DNA of 64,000 nt. It comes from Selenomonas sp. F0473. Lineage in GTDB: Bacteria > Bacillota > Negativicutes > Selenomonadales > Selenomonadaceae. The stretch covers positions 1,796,638 to 1,860,637 of the forward strand of contig NZ_JH992902.1 in NCBI RefSeq assembly GCF_000315545.1, in the 5' to 3' direction. Positions 1 to 7,041 of the stretch are shown here, one piece after another; the stretch's first letter is position 1, and each line of letters opens with the position of its first letter. The translations under genes and the position numbers were made by a program. The notes beneath the pieces were generated by a model, which was not told the DNA's origin, did not search any database, and was given only the letters and a program-made list of their open reading frames with translations.

Positions 1-1500
1 GAGGTAGAGCATAATCGTCAGCGTGACGAGGAGGGTCACCGTGTACGGCAGCATGAGCGAGCTGAGCGTGCCGACGCCCGTCGCCTTATAGTATTTCTGA
101 CAGTAGACGATGATGAGCGGGTAGAACGCGAACATCGGCGTGCAGACGTTGACGGCGGAGTCGCTGACACGGAACGCCGCCTGCGTCAGTTCGGGCGCGA
201 TGCCGACGGCCATGAGCATCGGAACGAAGATGGGCGCGAGAATCGCCCACTTCGCCGACGCCGAGGTGATGATGAGATTCAGCATACCGACGAAGAGGAT
301 GATGCCGAAGATTGTGACCTGCGGCGGCAGCGCGAGCGACTTCAGGAACTCCGCGCCCGCGATGGCAATCAGCGCGCCGATGCCGGACGCACCGAACACA
401 TACATGAACTGTGCGGCGAAGAAGTAGAACACGATGAGCTGAATGAGCGTCTTCGTAATCTCCTCCATCGAATGCGTGAAATCCTTGGAACTGCGGAAAT
501 TGCCGCTGATGATGCCGTAGACGACGCCGACCGCCGCCGCGAGCAGGAAGATGATGGCGACGATGGACTGCATGACGGGCGCCTTAAAACTCGCGATATT
601 GCCCGCCGGGTCGCGCAGGATGGAATCCTCGGGCAGGAGGGCGAGGACGAGCCCGACGAGGAGCAGCACGAGGAACGCGCTCGCGATATAGAACGCGCGG
701 TTCTCGCGCGGCGTGACGGAGAGGTCCTGCGCGGGGACGTCGATGTCCGCGTCCACGGGGCAGGCCTTGCGGCACCACGGTTCGACGACTTTTTCCGTCA
801 CCCACCAGCAGCCCGCGATGACGATGAACGTTGAGCCGAGCGCGTAGAAGTAGTTGCAGAGGACGTTGACCTCATAGGTCGGGTCGATGATCTGCGCCGC
901 CATCTGCGTGAACCCCTGAATGACGGGGTCGATTGCCGACGGCGTGTAGTTGGCGGCGAACGCGCCCGCGATGCCCGCGAAGGACGCGCCGATGCCCGCG
1001 AGCGGATGCTTGCCCGATGCGTAGAACATGTACGCGGCGATGGGAATGATAATCATATATCCCGAGTCCGGCGCGAGATGGCTCGCCATGCCGACGAGGA
1101 TGACGATGGGCGTGATGAGGCGTTTCGGCGTGACGGCGAGGATTTTCTTGAGCCCCGTATTGATATAGCCGGAGCCGTCCGCGATGCCGATGCCGAGCGT
1201 CGCCACGATGACCATGCCGAGCGGCGGGAATCCCGTGTAGTTCGTCACCATCTTCGTGAGCAGCGTGACGAGCGCGGCGGGGTCCAGCATATTATTGACC
1301 GCAATCGGTTCGTGCGTCGAGGGATGGATGTAGTCGAAGTGCATCTGCGATAGGATTGCGGATAAAACGCAGGTAATGATGAAGGCGCAGATGAATAGCA
1401 TTGTGATGTCGGGGATGCGGTTGCCCATCCGCTCGATCCATCCGAGGATGCCGCCGACCTCCTGTTTCGGCGGCGCAGCGTTCGGCAGTTCGTTTGTCAT
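1..1500 (-). CDS. AbgT-family transporter, 3' end outside the window
   Basis: Membrane carrier of the AbgT family, whose characterised members take up p-aminobenzoyl-glutamate or export sulfonamide-like compounds. The ATG at 1498-1500 follows a GGGAGGA site and opens MTNELPNA. The 500 visible codons contain family signatures: PDITMLF near residue 30, HLAPDSGYM near residue 140, and NYTPSAIDP near residue 180, with many hydrophobic helices. Family proteins are about 510 residues, so only the last few are missing. It points away from the MFS gene upstream, with 156 bases between them, and probably has its own promoter. Substrate is not decidable from sequence. Confidence 0.9.
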   Translation of the reverse strand, partial: MTNELPNAAPPKQEVGGILGWIERMGNRIPDITMLFICAFIITCVLSAILSQMHFDYIHPSTHEPIAVNNMLDPAALVTLLTKMVTNYTGFPPLGMVIVATLGIGIADGSGYINTGLKKILAVTPKRLITPIVILVGMASHLAPDSGYMIIIPIAAYMFYASGKHPLAGIGASFAGIAGAFAANYTPSAIDPVIQGFTQMAAQIIDPTYEVNVLCNYFYALGSTFIVIAGCWWVTEKVVEPWCRKACPVDADIDVPAQDLSVTPRENRAFYIASAFLVLLLVGLVLALLPEDSILRDPAGNIASFKAPVMQSIVAIIFLLAAAVGVVYGIISGNFRSSKDFTHSMEEITKTLIQLIVFYFFAAQFMYVFGASGIGALIAIAGAEFLKSLALPPQVTIFGIILFVGMLNLIITSASAKWAILAPIFVPMLMAVGIAPELTQAAFRVSDSAVNVCTPMFAFYPLIIVYCQKYYKATGVGTLSSLMLPYTVTLLVTLTIMLYL

Positions 1501-1656
1501 ACAGATTCCTCCCGGAGTGGCCTCCATCCGATGAGCGGATATGATGTAGAAGCCCGTTGATTACAGCGAAAAACATAATAATTTTGCTATTTCGACAAAT
1601 AAAGGAAAAATCCTTTTATAAAGATTGGATCCGCGCGTATTTTCGCGCCGCTTCCA

Positions 1657-2475
1657 TTATTTTCGCATACGCCGCCACACTGCGTAGCAGAGCGCGGCAC
1701 AGAGAACGACGACGGCGTCGACGACACCGTAGGTAAAAGCGTATCCGTAGGCGACGGCGACAAGCCCGAGACCGGCCGCGGCAAGGCCGACGCTGATGTC
1801 GAGCGACCAGAAGTAAGTGGCGGTGGCGACGCCGGCGCGCGCCGGCGGGGCGCTGCGGACGGCGAGCGTTTGGAACGCGGGCGTCGCCGCGCCGAAGCCC
1901 GCGCCGAGGAGAACGGCCGCCTCGAGGAGGGATATCATATCCGCGGATTTGCCGAGAAAGATCATGCCGGCCCCAAACAGGAGCAGCCCCGGGTAGACGA
2001 CATAATCCGGTCCTTTACGATCAAAGATGCGCCCGACAAAGGGATGCGTCACGACGATCGCACCCGCATAGCACGCGTAGAAGAGGCTCGTCTCCGCGGC
2101 GAGCGCGGCGGCCGTCGTCGTCGAGAGCGCGAAGACGGCGCCGTGGACGAGGCGCAGTCCGTAGATGGCCGAGAGCGAAGCGGCAAAAACGAACGCCGCC
2201 ATGACGAGGAAGAATGCGCCGGTCACGGCAAGCATCAGCCGGCGCTTGTTTACCGCGTCGATGACAAGTCCCGCAAAGGGGCGCGCGGAGACGGTGCCGA
2301 TCTGAAAGAAGGTCATGGCAACGCCCGCCTCGACCTCTCCGCCGCCGTATTCCGCCATCATGACGATGGGGAGCGCGGCGATCATGGCATACTGAGAGAT
2401 GTAGAGCAGAAAATTGCACAGGCTCATGCCGAGAAATTCTTTTGTCCAAAGCGCCTCGCGCTTGTTTGCATACAT
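1657..2475 (-). CDS. MFS transporter with the central third missing
   Basis: Major facilitator of the drug/sugar efflux type, start ATG at 2475 behind GGAGG. The 272 residues are about 110-120 short of the usual 390-400. The N-terminal part runs normally through helix 4 (AALAAETSL, near residue 140) and then continues directly with what in relatives is helices 7-8 (GRIFDRKGPD, near 165) and the conserved GFGAATPAFQTLAV stretch near 205. The reading frame stays open across the junction, so this looks like an in-frame internal deletion of helices 5-6, the central loop and part of 7. It would leave about eight helices, probably non-functional. Divergent from the intact MFS gene at 2633. Confidence 0.75.
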   Translation of the reverse strand: MYANKREALWTKEFLGMSLCNFLLYISQYAMIAALPIVMMAEYGGGEVEAGVAMTFFQIGTVSARPFAGLVIDAVNKRRLMLAVTGAFFLVMAAFVFAASLSAIYGLRLVHGAVFALSTTTAAALAAETSLFYACYAGAIVVTHPFVGRIFDRKGPDYVVYPGLLLFGAGMIFLGKSADMISLLEAAVLLGAGFGAATPAFQTLAVRSAPPARAGVATATYFWSLDISVGLAAAGLGLVAVAYGYAFTYGVVDAVVVLCAALCYAVWRRMRK

Positions 2476-2510
2476 TGCGCTTCCTCCGTTCGGATCCCCT
2501 TATGCGCTCC

Positions 2511-2539
2511 AATATACTACGCGTGCGGTCCTCTGTAAA
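2511..2539 (-). promoter_or_regulatory. Sigma-70-type promoter of the truncated MFS gene
   Basis: On the minus strand TTTACA (2534-2539) and TATATT (2511-2516) are 17 bases apart, 36 bases upstream of the ATG. Match to consensus seen in sequence; activity is inferred. Confidence 0.5.
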
Positions 2540-2574
2540 GAGACCGGCACGGGCTGCGCCTCAAACGGTGGACA

Positions 2575-2602
2575 TTGCTTTTTTCGCTCGATATGGTAGA
2601 AT
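2575..2602 (+). promoter_or_regulatory. Extended -10 promoter of the plus-strand MFS gene
   Basis: TTGCTT (2575-2580), a 16-base spacer and TAGAAT (2597-2602) preceded by TGG, an extended -10. It lies 30 bases upstream of the ATG at 2633. Confidence 0.5.
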
Positions 2603-2632
2603 AGCAGCAGTTTTTCGGAAGGGGATACGCCA

Positions 2633-3778
2633 ATGGGGACAAAAAAGCAGATCGGCAGCCGCGAGGCGCACGCCGTGCGCGCCTTTTTCTTCATCGGGGG
2701 ATTCGGCTCGGCCTCGTGGGCGCCGCTCGTGCCGCTCCTGCGGCAGCGCCTCGCGATCGGCGACGATGTCCTGGGGATGCTGCTGCTGTGCGTCGGGATC
2801 GGCTCGCTCTTGACGATGCCTCTTGCGGGGGCGCTCTCCACACGACTCGGCTGCCGCCGTGTGCTGACCGCGACGGCCGTCGTTTATGCGGCGACGCTCC
2901 TTGCCGTATGCCTAGTGGATTCCCTGTGGATCGCCGTGCCGGTGATTTTGTTCTTCGGTGCGCTCATGGGCTGCGTGGATGTTGTGATCAACGTTGCGGC
3001 GGTCATTGTCGAAAAGGGGATCGGGCGGCGTATTATGAGCGGAACGCACGCGTTTTGGAGTCTCGGCGGATTCGTCGGGGCGGGGCTTTACGGCGTATGG
3101 GTCGGCGCCTTGGGGCTGACGGCCTTCCAGTCGACGGCGATTGCCGCCGGGATCATTCTTCTGTTTACGGCGGCTTTCAGCCGCAGTCTTATTCCATATG
3201 GTGGCGGAGGCGGCGCGCTCGTCGCGCGGCCGCGCGGTATTATCGTATGCATCGGCGCCGCCGCATTCATCGCGTTCCTCAGTGAGGGCGCGGTGATGGA
3301 TTGGAGCGGCGTTTATCTGACGACCGTGCGCGGGCTGGATTTATCGCTCGCGGGCGTCGGCTTCTCCGTGTTCTCCGCGGCAATGCTCCTGATGCGCTTC
3401 CTCGGGGACGCCGTTGTGCAGCGGATCGGTCAGCGCCGCGTCGCCGTAGGCGGCGCCCTGCTTGCGTGTGCCGGCATCCTGCTCGTCATGTTTGCCCCCG
3501 CGGATGCGCTCGTCTACGCGGGCTTCTTTGCCGTCGGCATCGGCAGCGCGAATATCGTGCCCGTCTTCTTCTCGCTCATGGGGAAACAGGACGTCATGCC
3601 GATCGGTACGGCGGTCTCCGCCGTCAGCGCGATGGGGTACCTCGGTATCCTCGCGGGACCCGCGGCGATCGGTTTCGTTTCACATCTTGCGAACCTGCAT
3701 GCGGCGTTCGGGATTCTTGCGGCGCTGTGCCTGGCGCAGGCATGTGTCGGTATGTATGTGTTTCGCCGCATCTCCTAA
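2633..3778 (+). CDS. MFS transporter (YbjJ/fucose-permease-like)
   Basis: Intact 381-residue major facilitator; ATG at 2633 after GGAAGGGG. Twelve hydrophobic segments can be followed. The N-terminal half carries the loop GALSTRLGCRRVL near residue 65, equivalent to the GxLaDrxGrr motif between helices 2 and 3. The form FGALMGCVDVVINVAA near residue 105 and the GAVMDWSGVYL segment near 220 resemble the YbjJ-type branch rather than classic drug pumps. Substrate unknown. It is divergent from the truncated MFS gene and convergent with rpsT. Confidence 0.85.
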   Translation: MGTKKQIGSREAHAVRAFFFIGGFGSASWAPLVPLLRQRLAIGDDVLGMLLLCVGIGSLLTMPLAGALSTRLGCRRVLTATAVVYAATLLAVCLVDSLWIAVPVILFFGALMGCVDVVINVAAVIVEKGIGRRIMSGTHAFWSLGGFVGAGLYGVWVGALGLTAFQSTAIAAGIILLFTAAFSRSLIPYGGGGGALVARPRGIIVCIGAAAFIAFLSEGAVMDWSGVYLTTVRGLDLSLAGVGFSVFSAAMLLMRFLGDAVVQRIGQRRVAVGGALLACAGILLVMFAPADALVYAGFFAVGIGSANIVPVFFSLMGKQDVMPIGTAVSAVSAMGYLGILAGPAAIGFVSHLANLHAAFGILAALCLAQACVGMYVFRRIS

Positions 3779-3783
3779 TGCGG

Positions 3784-3866
3784 CGCGGGATTTTGGCTTC
3801 CGGCATCGTCGCTGCGGAAAATTCCGCGATTGACGATATGACGCCGTTATGCGCCAAAATCCCGCG
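3784..3866. repeat. Foldback intergenic repeat (REP/MITE-like)
   Basis: A perfect 14-bp inverted repeat (CGCGGGATTTTGGC at 3784-3797 and its complement at 3853-3866) encloses a 6-bp stem (CATCGT 3804-3809 with ACGATA-side partner at 3832-3837) and an inner palindrome GCGGAAAATTCCGC (3814-3827). The right arm, read on the minus strand, continues into GGCGCATAACGGCGTCAT, the same core as the two direct repeats at 20706 and 20841. It sits between convergent genes. It is not a simple terminator: the run of T is missing and a proper terminator follows at 3885. Confidence 0.65.
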
Positions 3867-3884
3867 TCACTTGATATGGGCAGC

Positions 3885-3917
3885 AAAAAACGCCGTTCCG
3901 TCCGGAACGGCGTTTTT
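3885..3917. terminator. Bidirectional intrinsic terminator of rpsT and the MFS gene
   Basis: Ten-bp stem CGCCGTTCCG/CGGAACGGCG (3891-3900, 3903-3912) flanked by six A on the left and five T on the right, so it can stop transcripts from both convergent genes. Confidence 0.85.
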
Positions 3918-3923
3918 ATATTC

Positions 3924-4190
3924 TCACTGTGCCAGCGCGTTGACCTTCTTGGCAAGACGCGATTTCTTGCGGGCTGCGGCGTTCTTATGATAGACGTTGT
4001 TGGCCGCCGCCTGATCGATCGACTTGTAAGCGGCGACGAGGAGGTTCTTCGCCTCGTCCGCATTGCCCGCTGCGACGGCGTCGTTGACGCTGCGGATCGC
4101 ACGGCGGACGCGCGTCTTCTCCGCGACGTTGCGTGCGCGGCGCTTGGCGTCAGACTTTACGCTCAGAATAGAAGCCTTGATATTCGGCAA
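3924..4190 (-). CDS. rpsT: 30S ribosomal protein S20
   Basis: Small basic 16S-rRNA-binding protein of the 30S body. The sequence PNIKASILSVKSDAKRR at the N-terminus is the classic S20 opening, and the C-terminal half has KNAAARKKSRLAKKVNAL. I place the start at the TTG of 4188-4190, giving 88 residues, the normal length. The in-frame GTG at 4197-4199 is part of the ribosome-binding site GAGGGGGTG and would add NDL before PNIK. A TTG start is also used by E. coli rpsT, where it matters for autoregulation; the same here is only inferred. Single-gene unit with its own promoter and terminator. Confidence 0.95.
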   Translation of the reverse strand: MPNIKASILSVKSDAKRRARNVAEKTRVRRAIRSVNDAVAAGNADEAKNLLVAAYKSIDQAAANNVYHKNAAARKKSRLAKKVNALAQ

Positions 4191-4225
4191 ATCGTTCACC
4201 CCCTCGACGAAAAATGTACTGCGCT

Positions 4226-4254
4226 ATTCTATCACACGGATATAGAAATTGCAA
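4226..4254 (-). promoter_or_regulatory. Promoter of rpsT
   Basis: TTGCAA (4249-4254) and TAGAAT (4226-4231), both on the minus strand, are separated by 17 bases. The -10 lies 35 bases upstream of the TTG start. Confidence 0.7.
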
Positions 4255-4596
4255 TATGTTTTTCTTTCCCCCGGGGAATGGATCGAACGATAAAAATAAA
4301 TAATGAAACGATAGACGGAGAATGTCGATTTTGTATGAATATCCTCCCGTAAGCAATTATATTTTTTAAAAAACGGCGGAAGTACGACGAAGCATTGCAG
4401 GAAATCAAACTTATTTATCGAATAAAATAATTAATAAATAAATGATCGGCAGAAAGGAGGGAAACGGCGGAAAAGATGAAGGAAACAGCTGTAAGACAGG
4501 CAGAAATACGGCGCATCGGGCGGATGTACGGCGTGTCCGCACGGCGCGCATATATCATGAGGATACCGTCGGTATCCGTAAGGGGGGAAGAACCTT
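4255..4596. other. AT-rich spacer and leader upstream of glgC
   Basis: About 340 bases without a convincing gene. The part 4290-4450 is strikingly AT-rich for this chromosome, with runs such as ATTTTTTAAAAAA near 4361 and AATAAAATAATTAATAAATAAA near 4420. It presumably carries the promoter of the glycogen operon, although I could not settle on one -35/-10 pair. The stretch 4450-4580 is of normal composition, contains no recognisable riboswitch, and ends in the strong site AAGGGGGGAAG just before the glgC ATG. Confidence 0.4.
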
Positions 4597-5748
4597 ATGA
4601 AAAAGACAGAGTGCTTGGCAATGATTTTGGCGGGCGGACAGGGCAGCCGCCTTGGGGCTCTTACAAAGCGCGTCGCAAAGCCGGCCGTTCCCTTCGGCGG
4701 GAAGTACCGCATCATTGATTTCCCGCTCAGCAACTGCGTCAACTCGGGGATCGAAAAGGTCGGCGTGCTCACACAGTACCGGCCGCTCGAGCTGAACCAA
4801 TACCTTGGATCGGGCAGCGCGTGGGATCTCGACAAACGCGACGGAGGCCTGTTCGTCCTGCCCCCGTACGCGCGTGAGAAGGGCGCGGAATGGTATCGCG
4901 GGACGGCCGACGCGATCTATCAGAACCTCAACTTCATCGATATGTCGGATCCCGACTATGTGCTCGTGCTCTCGGGGGATCACATCTACACGATGGATTA
5001 TGCGTGGATGATCGAACACCACAAGAAGAAAAAGGCGCAGGCGACGATCGGCGTATTCGAGGTGCCGTGGGACGAGGCGCCGCGGTTCGGCATCATGAAT
5101 ACGGACGAAGACGGGAAGATCGTCGCGTTTGAGGAGAAACCGGCAAAACCGAAGAGCAATCTCGCTTCGATGGGGATCTATATTTTCAACCGCGACTATC
5201 TCGCCAAGTATCTGACGGAGGATGCAAAGAGCGAGACCTCGAGCCACGACTTCGGCAAGGACATCATCCCGAAGATGCTTGCGGACGAGGGACGTCTTTA
5301 CTCCTATGCCTTCGACGGCTACTGGAAGGATGTCGGCACGATCGAGAGCCTCTGGCAGGCGAATATGGACCTCCTGCAGGATGAACCGCCGTTTGAACTC
5401 TCGGGCAAGTGGCGTATCTGCTCGTTTAACCCGTCGATGCCGCCGCAGTTCGTCGGCAAAGACGCGAAGATCACGCGCGCGATGATCAGCGAGGGGACGA
5501 TGATTCTCGGCACGGTCGAGCGCTCCGTGATTTTCCCCGGCGTGCGCGTCGGCAAGGGCGCCGTTGTGCGCAATGCCGTCCTCCTGCCCGGCGCCGTCGT
5601 GGGGGAGGACGCCGTCGTTGACTATGCCATCCTCGCGCAGAACTGTACCGTCGAGGCCGGGGCGCAGGCGGTCGGCGAAGAGAACCGGATTGCCGTCATT
5701 CCCGAAGGAGAGGTCGTGACCGCCGCGGCAGCACAGCGCGTCGGCTGA
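4597..5748 (+). CDS. glgC: Glucose-1-phosphate adenylyltransferase, catalytic subunit
   Basis: Makes ADP-glucose from ATP and glucose-1-phosphate, the committed step of glycogen synthesis. 383 residues, ATG after AAGGGGGG. The nucleotidyltransferase loop [14 protein letters not shown] is near residue 11, followed by [11 protein letters not shown] near 27. The sugar-phosphate region [12 protein letters not shown] is near 243, and the C-terminal third is a left-handed beta-helix with hexapeptide-like repeats ([15 protein letters not shown]). First gene of the glycogen block; glgD follows after 28 bases. In Firmicutes GlgC and GlgD form a heterotetramer, and the pair here implies the same. Confidence 0.97.
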   Translation: MKKTECLAMILAGGQGSRLGALTKRVAKPAVPFGGKYRIIDFPLSNCVNSGIEKVGVLTQYRPLELNQYLGSGSAWDLDKRDGGLFVLPPYAREKGAEWYRGTADAIYQNLNFIDMSDPDYVLVLSGDHIYTMDYAWMIEHHKKKKAQATIGVFEVPWDEAPRFGIMNTDEDGKIVAFEEKPAKPKSNLASMGIYIFNRDYLAKYLTEDAKSETSSHDFGKDIIPKMLADEGRLYSYAFDGYWKDVGTIESLWQANMDLLQDEPPFELSGKWRICSFNPSMPPQFVGKDAKITRAMISEGTMILGTVERSVIFPGVRVGKGAVVRNAVLLPGAVVGEDAVVDYAILAQNCTVEAGAQAVGEENRIAVIPEGEVVTAAAAQRVG

Positions 5749-5776
5749 TCTGCCCGAAGAGACTGGGGTGAGAACA

Positions 5777-6883
5777 ATGAACAGCGTTATGGGGCTCATC
5801 AACCTGCAGGAGGACGGCGGCATGATCCGTGAGCTCGCCGAGCGCCGTGCCGTCGGCTCCATTCCCTTCGCCGGGCGCTACCGCCTGATCGATTTTGCCC
5901 TCTCGAGCATGGTCAATTCCGGCATCAACAAGGTCGGCGTCATGCTGCCGGACGAGCCGCGTTCCGTGCTCGATCATCTGCGCTCCGGCAAGGATTGGGA
6001 TCTCGCGCGCCGCCATGACGGCCTCTTTTATCTGCCGGCCCCGCATGAGGATACGATGCGGCGCGGAGGCGATCTGAAGAATTTTTACCACAACCTCGAC
6101 TTCATCGAACACGCTTCCTCCCGCTATATCCTGTTGACGAACGGCAGCTTCGTCTATAACGTCGACTTTGAGAAGGCGCTGCGGTTCCATCAGAACACGG
6201 GCGCGGACATTACGCTCGTCTCCCATACGACGGCCGAAGAGAACGCGGGGAACAACATTGTCCTCGAAACGGCGGAGACCGGTCTGGTGCGCGATATCTC
6301 CGAGAAGCCGGTTGCCGCCCCGGGGATGAAAGTATCGATGGGCGTCTGTCTTATGGATCGGCACGTATTTGCCGATGCCGTGCGCTATGCGTATGAGCGC
6401 GGCGGGCGGGACTTCATGCTGGACGGCATCATTCGCCGTGCCGCGGATTATACGATGTTCGCATATGAGCACGACGGTTATATGGCGCATGTGGACTCCA
6501 TGTCCACCTATTACCGCGCGAATATGGAGATCCTCGACCCCGCGGTGTGGGAAAGTCTCTTTATGAGCGAGCGTCCGGTCTACACGAAGATCAAGGACGG
6601 CGTTCCCGTGCAGTACAAGGATACGGCGAAGGTATCGAACTCCCTCATCGCGAACGGCTGCGTCGTGCGCGGCGAGGTGGAGCACAGCATCCTGTTCCGC
6701 GGCGTCAAGGTGGGCAGGGATGTGAAGATAAAAAATTCAATTATCATGCAGAAATGCGATATCGGCGACGGCGCGCTCGTCGAGAATGTGATCTGCGACA
6801 AGAACGTCGTGATTACGCCCGAAAAGTGGCTCAAGGGGGCGCGGGAATATCCTCTCGTCATCAAGAAGAATATCACGATCTAA
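5777..6883 (+). CDS. glgD: GlgD, ADP-glucose pyrophosphorylase regulatory subunit
   Basis: Paralogue of GlgC that stimulates it in Firmicutes but has a degenerate catalytic loop. The ATG at 5777 gives MNSVMGLINLQED, the usual GlgD opening; a GTG nine bases upstream is in frame but lies in the ribosome-binding region. 368 residues. The GGQGSRL loop of GlgC is replaced by INLQEDGGMIRELAERRAV, while IPFAGRYRLIDFALSSM near residue 33 is retained. The beta-helix domain is present (VGRDVKIKNSIIMQ near 315). Directly after glgC, probably cotranscribed. Confidence 0.95.
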   Translation: MNSVMGLINLQEDGGMIRELAERRAVGSIPFAGRYRLIDFALSSMVNSGINKVGVMLPDEPRSVLDHLRSGKDWDLARRHDGLFYLPAPHEDTMRRGGDLKNFYHNLDFIEHASSRYILLTNGSFVYNVDFEKALRFHQNTGADITLVSHTTAEENAGNNIVLETAETGLVRDISEKPVAAPGMKVSMGVCLMDRHVFADAVRYAYERGGRDFMLDGIIRRAADYTMFAYEHDGYMAHVDSMSTYYRANMEILDPAVWESLFMSERPVYTKIKDGVPVQYKDTAKVSNSLIANGCVVRGEVEHSILFRGVKVGRDVKIKNSIIMQKCDIGDGALVENVICDKNVVITPEKWLKGAREYPLVIKKNITI

Positions 6884-7041
6884 GCGTAAAATGTTTTGCC
6901 TGCCGTTAGAGTAATGCCTTGCTCGTCCGCATAGGGAGAGGGGCGAGCGCTTTAGCGGCTTATTGTTTCCCGGGATTCTTATGGGGATGCCGCGGCCGCG
7001 GTGAGGGATGGGACGACGATACCGGAAAAGGAGTGGACGAT

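Noticed and set aside
4255-4596. Riboswitch in front of the glycogen operon
   Set aside because: No known aptamer core or terminator/antiterminator pair could be recognised; only AT-rich sequence.
4476-4718. 80-codon plus-strand frame overlapping the glgC start (possible leader peptide)
   Set aside because: It runs into glgC in another frame, has no conserved look, and the composition matches ordinary out-of-frame reading.
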